Below are positions 7,949 to 16,763 of a DNA stretch of 64,000 bases, in pieces. The DNA is taken from the NCBI GenBank assembly GCA_947258795.1, contig CAMYJU010000010.1:38087-102086 (forward strand), in the 5' to 3' direction. The position numbers and the translations under genes are program-made. The stretch comes from an uncultured Gammaproteobacteria bacterium (lineage in GTDB: Bacteria; Pseudomonadota; Gammaproteobacteria; DRJJ01). The number at the start of each line of letters is the position of its first letter. Within the stretch, counting starts at the first letter, position 1. Below the pieces are notes generated by a model. The model had not been told where the DNA came from, ran no database searches, and worked only from the letters and a program-made list of their open reading frames with translations.

Positions 7949-8143
7949 TTGACACGTCCATAATTTACTGTCATTGTCGGAACCATGTTTACAGCCAACA
8001 CCACATGCAAGTCCGTACACTTCCTACGTATGCCGCTGCGCATTACACGCTGGAACACTGTGGCCTGGGGGATGGAATAGTACTGTAAACCTGAACCGTT
8101 TAATCTAAAGGCCACAGATTCGAACAGAACTGTGGCCTTTTTT
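7949..8143 (+). ncRNA. Candidate attenuator leader or small RNA upstream of hydrolase gene
   Basis: A consensus -35 TTGACA (7949-7954) lies 17 bp before a weak extended -10 (TGT then CATTGT, 7969-7977). The region ends in a strong intrinsic terminator: AGGCCACAG (8109-8117), CTGTGGCCT (8130-8138), then a T-run. The same CTGTGGCCT also occurs at 8058-8066, so AGGCCACAG could pair upstream (antiterminator) or downstream (terminator). The terminator ends only 27 bases before the next start codon. A 31-codon ORF (ATG 7985 to TAG 8078-8080) runs across the upstream copy and could be a leader peptide, though it has a poor ribosome site. No known riboswitch class was recognised. Confidence 0.45.
8109..8143 (+). 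terminator. Intrinsic terminator in leader of the hydrolase gene
   Basis: A perfect 9-bp stem, AGGCCACAG with CTGTGGCCT and a 12-base loop, lengthened by flanking A/T pairs and followed by a run of six T. It lies between lpxB and the lipoprotein hydrolase, in the direction of both. Confidence 0.85.
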
Positions 8144-8170
8144 ATTGTCTGTATGAAAGGAGGCATTACC

Positions 8171-9040
8171 ATGAAAAGCAACACAACCCGAATATTACTG
8201 GCCGGCACCCTGTTCATCGCTGCGTTTGTTACCGGCTGTGCAGGCCTGATGCTGGGCAAGGCCGCCTACACCGGCTACGTAGAGTCTGCCGATGGTAGTA
8301 GAATTCACTATTCAGTTTCCGGCAAGGGTGATGTTGCACTGGTATTTGTCCATTGCTGGACCTGTAATGACAGTTTCTGGAATAAACAGGCCGGCTATTT
8401 CTCTGACCGATATCGCGTGGTAACACTGGACCTGGCCGGACATGGCAAGTCCGGCAGCACCCGCAAACGTTACACCATGGAGGCCTTTGGTCAGGATGTT
8501 ACCGCCGTGGTGAACAAGCTGGGTCTGGACAAAGTAGTACTTATCGGTCACTCAATGGGCGGCCCGGTTATTTTGAATGCCGCACAGGATCTCGGTGAAC
8601 GCGTTGTCGGTATCGTCGGTGTCGATACCTTCTATACGCCATTTGTTTACCCGAAAACAAAAGAACAGATCGATGCGTTTATAAAACCATTCAGGGATGA
8701 TTTTTCCAATGCCTCTACAGGCATGGTCAAATCCATGTTTCCACCGCAGGCTGACCCTGAGCTGATAAAGGACATGGTTGCTTACTTTGCCAAGTCTGAT
8801 CGTGAAGTCGGCCTGAGTGCCATGAATGAAATCTTTACCTGGAGCGCCATACATCGCTCAGCAGCACTGAACAGGTATGCTGATAAATTACGTAATATCA
8901 ACGCTGATCCTGAAACCAGAAATAATCCTGCGAATCCGGGTGTGGTGCTGATTTCGGGCGCCGGGCACTTTGTCGCACAGGAAAAACCTGATATGTTTAA
9001 TCAGGCCCTTATAAATATACTGGATGATTACGGACTATAA
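8171..9040 (+). CDS. Lipoprotein alpha/beta-hydrolase
   Basis: A 289-residue alpha/beta-hydrolase-fold protein with a lipoprotein signal (hydrophobic stretch then VTGC lipobox, Cys about residue 19). Visible elements are the oxyanion region VFVHCWTCNDSFW, the motif LDLAGHGKSG, the nucleophile elbow IGHSMGGPV (Ser about 122), and the catalytic histidine in SGAGHFVAQEKP near the end. The substrate is unknown. Start ATG 8171 is chosen because AAAGGAGG lies 7 bases upstream; ATGs at 8132 and 8153 fall in or near the terminator. Its expression may be set by the leader structure just upstream. Confidence 0.88.
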   Translation: MKSNTTRILLAGTLFIAAFVTGCAGLMLGKAAYTGYVESADGSRIHYSVSGKGDVALVFVHCWTCNDSFWNKQAGYFSDRYRVVTLDLAGHGKSGSTRKRYTMEAFGQDVTAVVNKLGLDKVVLIGHSMGGPVILNAAQDLGERVVGIVGVDTFYTPFVYPKTKEQIDAFIKPFRDDFSNASTGMVKSMFPPQADPELIKDMVAYFAKSDREVGLSAMNEIFTWSAIHRSAALNRYADKLRNINADPETRNNPANPGVVLISGAGHFVAQEKPDMFNQALINILDDYGL

Positions 9041-9049
9041 CCCAGACAC

Positions 9050-9074
9050 AGCCCTGCTCATCAGGAGCAGGGCT
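9050..9074 (+). terminator. Hairpin after the hydrolase gene
   Basis: AGCCCTGCTC (9050-9059) and GAGCAGGGCT (9065-9074) form a perfect 10-bp stem with a 5-base loop, 10 bp after the stop codon. There is no T-run after it on the plus strand, so termination is probable but not certain. The rest of the 327-bp gap to 9368 is AT-rich. A possible promoter is TTGTAA (9294-9299) with TATTAT (9316-9321), 16 bp apart. Nothing else was recognised there. Confidence 0.5.
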
Positions 9075-9367
9075 ATACTATATAAACGTGAACTCTTGTA
9101 AATTAGCTAAGAGGATAGACTAGAGTGATATGACAGAATAGTCATGAGCATGACTGCTCTCATCTATACTGAAATGAACATGTTAATTACAATAAATAAT
9201 ATTAGTTGCCATTTTAATAAACCAATATCAAGACATACATAATACTTTATGCCAGTCGCTTCAGTACTTGATTAAACATACCGATAGACTAACTTGTAAC
9301 TTGATAAATCAGCTATATTATCAGGCCATATCCCTTATTATTGCATGGTTAAACGAGGTATACACCT

Positions 9368-10210
9368 TTGATATATAGATACTTGCGCCTGACCATACTC
9401 TGTGCTCTTGCATCTTGTAGTATGACGAAAACAGTATTTGCGGAAGAGACCTATACGCTGGGCGTAGTACCTCAGTTTGATGCACGGCGTATCGTCAATA
9501 TCTGGCAGCCTATCCTAAATGAAATACATCAGAAAACCGGAATACGACTTGTACTGAAAACATCTCCCAGTATACCTGAATTTGAAAATCAGTTTAATGC
9601 TGGTGAGTTCGATTTTGCATACATGAACCCCTATCATGCGATCATAGCTAATAAAAATATAGGTTATAGTCCGATACTGCGAGATATTGGTCGCAGTCTT
9701 TATGGCATTATTGTTATAAGGAAAGACAGCTCTATACAGACCGTAAATGAACTAGACGGAAAAACCATCGCTTTTCCTGCACCGAATGCACTTGGTGCAG
9801 CATTAATACCTCGATCTGAATTCGCAAAAAAATATAATATTAAAATCCATGAACTGTACGTAAAAAGTCATGGTTCCGTGTATCTGAATGTTGCCTTGGG
9901 CAAGGCTGTTGCTGGCGGCGGCATCCAGAAAACCCTGTCACAACAGCCTGAATCTTTGCGATCTCAACTACGAATTCTGTATAAAACCTCAAAAGTACCA
10001 CCGCATCCAATAGCAGCACATCCTCGTCTAAACAAAATACTGATAGCCAGGATAAAGTCTGCTTTTCTGGAATTGGGGAAAAATGAGAAAGGCAGGCAGC
10101 TATTGAATAATATACCGATCAACAACATCGGTGAATCCAGTATTGATGATTATCAGGCACTAAGAAATATGGGGCTGAACGAATTTTATGTCGATGAGCA
10201 AGTCAAATGA
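9368..10210 (+). CDS. PhnD-like periplasmic substrate-binding protein, sensor partner
   Basis: A 280-residue binding protein of the phosphate/phosphite/phosphonate (PhnD-like, type 2 periplasmic) family. Seen: YTLGVVPQFDARRIVNIWQP at the mature N terminus, FDFAYMNPYHAI near residue 81, ELDGKTIAFPAPNALGAA near 135, and a C-terminal SIDDYQALR. The leader carries LASC (Cys 17), a possible lipobox, and also VFA before EE, a possible ordinary cleavage site. The start is TTG, with CGAGG about 10 bases upstream. No ABC permease or ATPase gene is present. Its stop overlaps the kinase start (ATGA), so it probably presents a ligand to that kinase rather than feeding a transporter. Confidence 0.85.
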   Translation: MIYRYLRLTILCALASCSMTKTVFAEETYTLGVVPQFDARRIVNIWQPILNEIHQKTGIRLVLKTSPSIPEFENQFNAGEFDFAYMNPYHAIIANKNIGYSPILRDIGRSLYGIIVIRKDSSIQTVNELDGKTIAFPAPNALGAALIPRSEFAKKYNIKIHELYVKSHGSVYLNVALGKAVAGGGIQKTLSQQPESLRSQLRILYKTSKVPPHPIAAHPRLNKILIARIKSAFLELGKNEKGRQLLNNIPINNIGESSIDDYQALRNMGLNEFYVDEQVK

Positions 10211-12678
10211 ATCTACATTTAAAATTATTTATTCCGGTCTTCCTGCTGCTGGTTGTTGTATCACTAACGACGCACTATTACTGGTTCTCTGATTATCTAG
10301 CTATTGAGACTGAAACACAAAAAGAACAAGAACACAGTTTTGTAGACTTTCTTGGTACAGCATTGACTGCAGACCTGCTGAACAATGACTTTGCAAAAAC
10401 AAATACAACACTGGACAGTGTACTTAATAAACGTGAACACTGGCATGCTATCACTCTATATGATAGTGACCGCAATAAAATCTACCCTCTGATACCAGCA
10501 GAACCTCCAAAAGATATCAAGCTAGATACACTGGAGCATGCCATCATATTTGATGGTAAACCTATCGCTCACCTAATTGCCTCGATCGACATCACCGCCT
10601 TAAGTGCAAACAGGATAGATCATATTAATTACCTCGAAAAACTATTATTATTTACGCTATTGTTGGCAGCAATATTATCGACAATGCTACAGGATCAATT
10701 GATCAGACGGCCTTTACGACGACTTGCCGCCTTTGCAAACGATATCGCACACGGTAAGTACGATTCTGCCATGGAATATCGATCACGCGACATTATCGGT
10801 AATCTTGTGATTGCATTCAACACTATGCGCAATCAGATAAAACAACGTGAAGCCGAATTGATCGAAAGCCAACAACGTAATGAGGCCGTAATTGAGAATG
10901 CAGTCGATGGAATTATATCTATTGGTGCGCGTGGTGAAATCATAAGCTTTAACCCTGCTGCAGAAAATATATTTGGGTACAAGCATAGCGAAGTGGCCGG
11001 TGAAAATGTAAAAAAACTTATGCCTCAACCATACAAAAGAGAACATGATGGCTATTTATATAATTACCTGACCACCGGTAAGAAAAAAATTATTGGTATC
11101 GGACGAGAGGTTAAAGGACTCCGGAAAGACGGTACTACATTTCCTCTAGAACTAGCTGTTAGTGAAATCAATCTTGCAGACAAACGCATGTTTATTGGTA
11201 TTACGCGAGACATAACCGAAAGAAAAAAAATCGAGAAGATGAAAACTGAATTTGTATCTACTGTTAGCCATGAACTTCGTACACCTTTAACCTCGATTCG
11301 TGGCGCCCTGGGGCTGGTTTTGGGCAAAAGTTCAGACAGTCTCTCTCCGAAGATACGCCGGATGCTGGAAACCGCCAATCGTAATAGTGAGCGACTCACC
11401 TTTCTTATCAATGATATTCTTGATCTTGAGAAACTTGAAGCCGGCAAGCTAGATTTCGTGCTTGAATACTTAAACCTGAAAGAACTGGTGAAAAGGGCCA
11501 TTGATGATAATGAGGGCTATGCACAATCACACAAAGTAGATCTGAATATGGTCTATGAGGCTGACACAAATACAACTGTGTATGTAGATAAACAACGACT
11601 GCTACAAGTATTCGCTAACCTGATATCGAATGCAATAAAATACTCTCCAGAAAACGAAAAAGTTGAAATATCAGTAAAGACAAAAAATGGATTTGTTCGT
11701 ATTTCCGTCATAGATAATGGCCCAGGCATTCCTGACGAGTTTCGCACTCGTATATTCGGTCGATTTGCACAAGCGGATAGTTCCGATACACGAGAAAAAG
11801 GTGGAACAGGCCTGGGACTGACAATAACCAAGGCTATTATAGATCAGCTTGGCGGTATCATTGACTATCATAGCGTACAGGGTCATGGCGCCGAGTTTTA
11901 TATTGAATTACCAATGGTTGAGGAATCAATAGAGAACTTTAGTGTAGATGAATCTCTGCCGAAAGTCCTGATCTGTGAGGACGACCCGGATGTCGCCTAT
12001 GTACTCGCCAATCTACTGGAGCATGAAGGGCTATCAGGCGATATTGCAGCCACTGCCGAAAATGCTTACGAGCTGTTAAAAAATAATCACTATAGCCTGC
12101 TATTACTTGATCTGGTCCTTCCTGACGCGAATGGTCTTGAATTGGTTAGAGAGTTACGTAAAAACGAAGACACCAGGGCATTACCAATTATTATCGTGTC
12201 TGGCAGAGCTAATGAAGGGCGCAAGGAATTTAATGGTGATGCCGTTACCGTTGCAAACTGGCTGCAAAAACCTATTGACCGTGACCGCTTGTCACAAGCT
12301 ATAGCAGATGCCATTAGCGACAGCAAACGGCCACGTATATTACATGTGGAAGATAGTCTTGATGTTATACAAGTCTCACGTGCGCTACTTGAAGAAGACT
12401 CTGATTTTGACTACGCTACCTCATTAGCCGAATCCAAACATAAACTTGCTAACAATCAATATGACTTGATTATTATCGATGTATCGCTACCAGACGGCTC
12501 AGGTCTCGATCTGCTTGAGTTGATAGATCCAGAATGTCCGGTTGTATTGTTTTCCGGCCAGGAAACAGATGCAGACATTAAAGAGCAGGTCGCCGCGACA
12601 TTAACCAAATCACGAACCACAAATAACGAACTAATACAAACCGTGAAACGCCTGCTTATTAAATCCAAACAAAAATAA
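10207..12678 (+). CDS. Hybrid sensor histidine kinase (TM-HAMP-PAS-HisKA-HATPase-REC-REC)
   Basis: An 823-residue membrane kinase. A helix at about 7-27, a periplasmic region of some 110 residues and a second helix at about 143-163 frame the likely contact site for the upstream binding protein. HAMP follows, then PAS (VIENAVDGIISIGARGEI near 228), the phospho-accepting histidine in VSHELRTPLTS (about 353), the N box NLISNAIKYSP, G boxes DNGPGIPD and GTGLGLTI, and two receivers. The first receiver has its aspartate in LLLLDLVLP (about 634) and the second in LIIIDVSLP. It should autophosphorylate and feed the receiver/Hpt proteins encoded next. Confidence 0.93.
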   Translation: MNLHLKLFIPVFLLLVVVSLTTHYYWFSDYLAIETETQKEQEHSFVDFLGTALTADLLNNDFAKTNTTLDSVLNKREHWHAITLYDSDRNKIYPLIPAEPPKDIKLDTLEHAIIFDGKPIAHLIASIDITALSANRIDHINYLEKLLLFTLLLAAILSTMLQDQLIRRPLRRLAAFANDIAHGKYDSAMEYRSRDIIGNLVIAFNTMRNQIKQREAELIESQQRNEAVIENAVDGIISIGARGEIISFNPAAENIFGYKHSEVAGENVKKLMPQPYKREHDGYLYNYLTTGKKKIIGIGREVKGLRKDGTTFPLELAVSEINLADKRMFIGITRDITERKKIEKMKTEFVSTVSHELRTPLTSIRGALGLVLGKSSDSLSPKIRRMLETANRNSERLTFLINDILDLEKLEAGKLDFVLEYLNLKELVKRAIDDNEGYAQSHKVDLNMVYEADTNTTVYVDKQRLLQVFANLISNAIKYSPENEKVEISVKTKNGFVRISVIDNGPGIPDEFRTRIFGRFAQADSSDTREKGGTGLGLTITKAIIDQLGGIIDYHSVQGHGAEFYIELPMVEESIENFSVDESLPKVLICEDDPDVAYVLANLLEHEGLSGDIAATAENAYELLKNNHYSLLLLDLVLPDANGLELVRELRKNEDTRALPIIIVSGRANEGRKEFNGDAVTVANWLQKPIDRDRLSQAIADAISDSKRPRILHVEDSLDVIQVSRALLEEDSDFDYATSLAESKHKLANNQYDLIIIDVSLPDGSGLDLLELIDPECPVVLFSGQETDADIKEQVAATLTKSRTTNNELIQTVKRLLIKSKQK

Positions 12679-12691
12679 AAGAGTGTACGCT

Positions 12692-13060
12692 ATGAAATTA
12701 CTTTATGTTGAAGATGAAGCAGATATACGAGAAATTGCAGAATTTGCTTTGGAAGATGAAGGTTTTGATATCGTTTTTTGTGACTCAGGTGAAATGGCGT
12801 TACAAAAAGCAGGTGATTTTAAACCTGACCTGGTTCTACTCGACGTGATGATGCCCGGTATGGATGGTCCGACCACCTTACGAGAGCTTAAATTACTACC
12901 CGAATTACAGACGACACCGGTGATCTTCCTGACAGCAAAAGTCCAACCCAATGAGATTCAGGATTTCATAGCGCTTGGTGCCATCGGTGTCATTCCAAAA
13001 CCCTTCGATCCTATGACTTTGGCTGACCAGGTACGTGAATTGCTCAAGAGCGATGCGTGA
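12692..13060 (+). CDS. Single-domain response regulator (REC only)
   Basis: A 122-residue CheY-like receiver. Acidic pocket VEDEAD near residue 6, phospho-acceptor aspartate in LVLLDVMMPGMDG (about 52), switch threonine in VIFLTAKV and conserved lysine in GVIPKPFDP. It has no output domain, so it probably acts as a phosphate shuttle or by protein contact. ATG 12692 is preferred to the in-frame GTG at 12683, because AAAGAG sits 8 bases before the ATG. Its stop codon overlaps the start of the next gene (TGATG), which indicates tight coupling. Confidence 0.9.
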   Translation: MKLLYVEDEADIREIAEFALEDEGFDIVFCDSGEMALQKAGDFKPDLVLLDVMMPGMDGPTTLRELKLLPELQTTPVIFLTAKVQPNEIQDFIALGAIGVIPKPFDPMTLADQVRELLKSDA

Positions 13061-14682
13061 TGGCTACAAACAAGCAAGAAAAATTACATAGACTACAGGA
13101 AAAGTATATCGACCAACTTCCTGATAAAGTCGAAAAGATTAACAAATCATGGCAATCAATACTTCAAGGCAATCTGGCTGAGCTGGAGCAACTACAGCTA
13201 CTTGTGCATACTCTGGCAGGCTCAGCAGGCACGTTCGGATTTCCGGCTATCAGCGACGATGCCAGAAGCATCGAAGAAACTCTAAGAACTTACGACAGCA
13301 ACATGCAGGTTTCTGAAGTCAAGGCATTAGTCACTAATGCATTGCAGCGAATTGGCAATCATGTTGAACTCGGCCCAGACAAACCACCATCAAAGCTTAA
13401 GAAAATCATTACTACACCTGAAATCAATACAACACAGCAGCTGATCTACGTGATAGAAGACGATGAATTACTTGCCAAGGAAATCTCTAGCCAGCTGTCA
13501 TATTACGATTATAATGTTAAAACTTTTACTGATTCTAACAGTGCCATTGAATCCACCAGGAAAAATGCACCTACCATAATGATTATCGATGTTCATTTGG
13601 AAGGCAGCATTATTTCAGGCCCGGAATTCGCATCACTATACAATGAAGTTTCAGATAAACATATACCATCAATCTTTATTTCTTCGCGCGATGACTGGCA
13701 GGCTCGTCTCTCAGCAGTAAAAGCTAACGGTTGTGCCTATCTGACAAAGCCGCTGGATTTTAATGAGCTACTGGAACGACTTGATAGACTGACCTATAGA
13801 CATGAACCTGAACCCTTAAAGGTTCTCATTGTTGACGATATGGTCGTATTGGCTCAACACTACGCGATTGTGTTAACAAATGCCGGCATGAATGTAAAGA
13901 TAGTGTCAGATGTCAATGAACTTCTCGATGTATTAAGTGACTTCCAGCCAGAGCTTATTCTTATGGATGTTTATATGCCACAATGTACAGGATTTGAAGC
14001 AGCAAAAGTTATACGCCAAAAAGATGAATTACTCAGCGTACCTATCGTTTTCCTGTCAACCGAGTCCGATCCTGTAAAACACTTATCAGCGATGAAAATT
14101 GGCGGTGACGATTTCCTGCAAAAGCCTATCAATGATGAACATTTGGTGACGGCGGTACGTACGCGCACTGAACGATTTCGCCACTTACGCAGCCTAATGC
14201 ATAATGACGGGCTAACCGGCTTGTTAAACCATGTCTCTATCAAATCCCAGCTAGAAATGGAAATTTTTCGTACTCGTCGCCAGCGAAAACCACTCAGCTT
14301 TGCCATGCTTGACATCGACCACTTCAAACAGGTGAATGATACCTATGGCCATCCCGCAGGTGACCGCGTGATAAAAAGCGTAGCTCGTATGCTGAGTAAA
14401 CGCATGCGTAAATCAGATCACATTGGTCGATATGGCGGCGAGGAATTTGCGATCATACTGCCAGAGACTGGTATAGAAAATGCCCGTTCAGTGCTTGATG
14501 ATCTTAGACAGAACTTCTCACAGATAGTACAGCAAAGCAATGAGAACCAGTTCAATTGCACATTTAGTGTAGGTGTAGCAGAAATCTCTCAGCATGACAC
14601 TGTCGACAGTCTTATCGAAGCCGCTGATACCGCGCTTTATGATGCCAAGCGTTCCGGCAGAGATTGCGTACGTACAAAATAA
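13060..14682 (+). CDS. Hpt-REC-REC-GGDEF response regulator / diguanylate cyclase
   Basis: A 540-residue cytoplasmic protein. The Hpt domain is at about 1-95, with the phospho-histidine in VHTLAGSAGTFGF. REC1 spans about 125-245 (YVIEDDE, IMIIDVHLEG, LTKPLDF) and REC2 about 250-365 (VLIVDDM, LILMDVYMPQ, FLQKPIN). The GGDEF domain follows, with MLDIDHFKQVNDTYGHPAGD and an intact RYGGEEF active site. An RxxD inhibitory site (RKSD) lies five residues before GGEEF. It should make cyclic di-GMP under phosphorelay and product-feedback control. GTG 13057 is an alternative start, one codon earlier. It ends the signalling operon. Confidence 0.93.
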   Translation: MATNKQEKLHRLQEKYIDQLPDKVEKINKSWQSILQGNLAELEQLQLLVHTLAGSAGTFGFPAISDDARSIEETLRTYDSNMQVSEVKALVTNALQRIGNHVELGPDKPPSKLKKIITTPEINTTQQLIYVIEDDELLAKEISSQLSYYDYNVKTFTDSNSAIESTRKNAPTIMIIDVHLEGSIISGPEFASLYNEVSDKHIPSIFISSRDDWQARLSAVKANGCAYLTKPLDFNELLERLDRLTYRHEPEPLKVLIVDDMVVLAQHYAIVLTNAGMNVKIVSDVNELLDVLSDFQPELILMDVYMPQCTGFEAAKVIRQKDELLSVPIVFLSTESDPVKHLSAMKIGGDDFLQKPINDEHLVTAVRTRTERFRHLRSLMHNDGLTGLLNHVSIKSQLEMEIFRTRRQRKPLSFAMLDIDHFKQVNDTYGHPAGDRVIKSVARMLSKRMRKSDHIGRYGGEEFAIILPETGIENARSVLDDLRQNFSQIVQQSNENQFNCTFSVGVAEISQHDTVDSLIEAADTALYDAKRSGRDCVRTK

Positions 14683-14883
14683 TCGACTCACCTCTGCATA
14701 TAACTGCCGTTAGCGCCAAATTCTGGCTCATTCCAGGTATACCTGGCGATATATCTATAAACTTTCATCGCCGCTATCTTGTAAACTGCTTATATTGAAA
14801 TCATAATACAATAATAATGCGCTTTTACTATTCAGTAAATTCACCAGCACCACTGTTCTTATCATTTCCAGTAGAGGTTTAAT

Positions 14884-15321
14884 ATGCTATCTTCTAAGTA
14901 TCTTATTGTCATACTATTCCTTCTAGCACTGACAGCCTGTGATGAATATGTTAGGCCGTCTTCAGGTGGTATTTCGACTCATAGCAGTCAAGGCCATTCC
15001 AGTGTTTATTTCACCGATAACGACCGCTACCTAATCAAGCAGTTTTACACCAACAAGAACATACGTCAGAAAAAGCGTTACAAGCCTATGCCGCCCGGCC
15101 TGGCCAAGAAAAAACACATGACCCCTGGCCATGCCAAGCAGCTTGAACGCAAGGGCCGCCTGCCGCCCGGACTGGAAAAACGCAAGCTCCACTATAATCT
15201 TGAACGCAGCCTGTCACGATTGCCGGATGATTTTGTACGCTTTACCGTTGGCAAGGATGTCGTACTGTTTAACGAACGAACACACGTTATCGCCGATATT
15301 GTTTACGATATCGTTCGCTAG
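14884..15321 (+). CDS. Small lipoprotein with CigR/RcnB-like repeats
   Basis: A 145-residue predicted lipoprotein (LALTAC lipobox, Cys about 19). The middle carries repeated basic, proline-glycine motifs (MPPGLAKKKHMTPGHAKQL, then RLPPGLEKRKL) followed by LPDDFVRFTVGKDVVLFN. This is the layout of the CigR/RcnB-like periplasmic proteins; their function is mostly unknown, although RcnB proper concerns nickel and cobalt homeostasis. AGAGG lies about 8 bases before the ATG. It ends 6 bp before aroE in the same direction. GC content rises again here relative to the signalling operon. Confidence 0.7.
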   Translation: MLSSKYLIVILFLLALTACDEYVRPSSGGISTHSSQGHSSVYFTDNDRYLIKQFYTNKNIRQKKRYKPMPPGLAKKKHMTPGHAKQLERKGRLPPGLEKRKLHYNLERSLSRLPDDFVRFTVGKDVVLFNERTHVIADIVYDIVR

Positions 15322-15327
15322 CTACCC

Positions 15328-16173
15328 ATGACGAAACAGCGTTACGCGGTTATCGGCAACCCGATAGCCCACAGCAAATCACCACGCATACACGGCCTGT
15401 TCGCCGAGCAAACCGGCGAGCCGGTCGTCTACGTGGCCTTACTTGCACCGTTGCATGATTTCGACGGTAGCGTCGATCGCTTTCGCGCGGATGGTGGTAT
15501 GGGTATGAATGTCACCGTACCGTTCAAACAGGATGCCTGGGCCTATGCCAACCAGCACAGCGAGCGCGCGAGGATAGCCGGAGCGGTAAACACCCTGATT
15601 TTCCAAGCCGATGGCAGCTGTCTCGGCGACAACACCGACGGTATCGGCCTGGTCAACGACCTGGTCAATAATCATGGACAAAAACTGGCCGGCGTGCGCA
15701 TATTGTTACTCGGTGCCGGCGGTGCCGTACGAGGGGTATTACAACCCCTGCTTGAAGCAGGCCCGGCGCAGTTGCTGATTGCGAACCGCACGGTAGAACG
15801 CGCCCTCGACCTGGCCGACGCGTTTTCATCATTCGGGCCGGTCAGCGGTTGCGGCCTGGATGAATTGCAGGAACTGGCAGGTGACAGCGGATTTGATCTG
15901 GTCATCAACGGCACATCGGCCAGCCTGCAAGGTGAATTGCCGCCGTTACCTGACAACCTGCTGGCAGACCATGCAACAGTGTACGACATGATGTACAGCG
16001 CCGAACCCACCGCGTTTGTGGCCTGGGGCAATGCGCATGGTGCCACCCTGTCCCTGGACGGACTGGGCATGCTCGTAGAACAGGCAGCCGAATCGTTTTA
16101 TTTATGGCGTGGACTACGCCCTGATACCAAACCGGTGATCGCCGCGCTGCGCAAGGAGCTTGCGTGCCAATAG
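15328..16173 (+). CDS. aroE: Shikimate 5-dehydrogenase
   Basis: Reduces 3-dehydroshikimate to shikimate with NADPH in aromatic amino acid synthesis; cytosolic. The 281 residues fit the family. Motifs: [18 protein letters not shown] (substrate binding, N terminus), [11 protein letters not shown] (catalytic lysine about 68), [10 protein letters not shown], the nucleotide-binding [13 protein letters not shown] near 130, and [11 protein letters not shown]. The C-terminal [14 protein letters not shown] is also typical. It starts 6 bp after the lipoprotein gene and converges on the gamma carbonic anhydrase gene with a 16-bp gap. Confidence 0.97.
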   Translation: MTKQRYAVIGNPIAHSKSPRIHGLFAEQTGEPVVYVALLAPLHDFDGSVDRFRADGGMGMNVTVPFKQDAWAYANQHSERARIAGAVNTLIFQADGSCLGDNTDGIGLVNDLVNNHGQKLAGVRILLLGAGGAVRGVLQPLLEAGPAQLLIANRTVERALDLADAFSSFGPVSGCGLDELQELAGDSGFDLVINGTSASLQGELPPLPDNLLADHATVYDMMYSAEPTAFVAWGNAHGATLSLDGLGMLVEQAAESFYLWRGLRPDTKPVIAALRKELACQ

Positions 16174-16189
16174 GCGACAGGCTTTCAGG

Positions 16190-16726
16190 TTACGATTTTT
16201 CAGCCAGGTAGCGATCCTTTAACCTGACATAGTGCTGCGCTGCATAATCCAGGTACGCCAGCTCGTCATCACTCAAAGGCCTGACCTTACGCACCGGGCT
16301 ACCCAGCCACAGATGGCCGCCCTGTAGCCGCTTGCCAGGCCCAACCAGGCTACCAGCACCGAGCAGGACCTTTTCTTCCAGTATCGCACCATCCATGACC
16401 ACTGCGCCCATACCGATAAGACAATGGTTACCTACCTGACAGCCATGCAAGATGACCTTATGGCCTACTGTCACCCCGTCACCAATCTCCAGTCCATACC
16501 CACCCGGCTCGTACCGACTGTCGTGCGTGACATGCAGCACGCTGCCATCCTGAATGTTGGTCTGACTACCAACACTGATCTTTTGCACGTCACCGCGTAT
16601 GGCCGTATGAGGCCATATTGATACGTCGTCAGCCAGTGTCACATCACCGATCACCACGGCCGTTTCATCGATCAACACGCGCTCGCCGGTTTTGGGATGT
16701 ATGCCATTAAAGGTTCTGATGCTCAT
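16190..16726 (-). CDS. Gamma-carbonic-anhydrase family protein (YrdA-like)
   Basis: A 178-residue left-handed beta-helix (hexapeptide) protein. Putative zinc-binding histidines are in VLHVTHDSRY, GVTVGHKVILHGCQVG and the preceding loop, the pattern of gamma carbonic anhydrase homologues. Many such proteins have weak or no measured anhydrase activity, so the enzyme role is by family only. The neighbour aroE is a common partner of this family in gammaproteobacteria. It is divergent from rsmJ, with 37 bp between the starts. Confidence 0.92.
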   Translation of the reverse strand: MSIRTFNGIHPKTGERVLIDETAVVIGDVTLADDVSIWPHTAIRGDVQKISVGSQTNIQDGSVLHVTHDSRYEPGGYGLEIGDGVTVGHKVILHGCQVGNHCLIGMGAVVMDGAILEEKVLLGAGSLVGPGKRLQGGHLWLGSPVRKVRPLSDDELAYLDYAAQHYVRLKDRYLAEKS

Positions 16727-16763
16727 GGGCTCACTCTTCGGGTAAACTGTTACGTTAATTATT

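Noticed and set aside
7985-8143. Cobalamin, FMN, TPP or 6S RNA-like leader
   Set aside because: No conserved box of those classes was found; only the paired CTGTGGCC/GGCCACAG elements are clear, so the region is described as an unclassified attenuator candidate.
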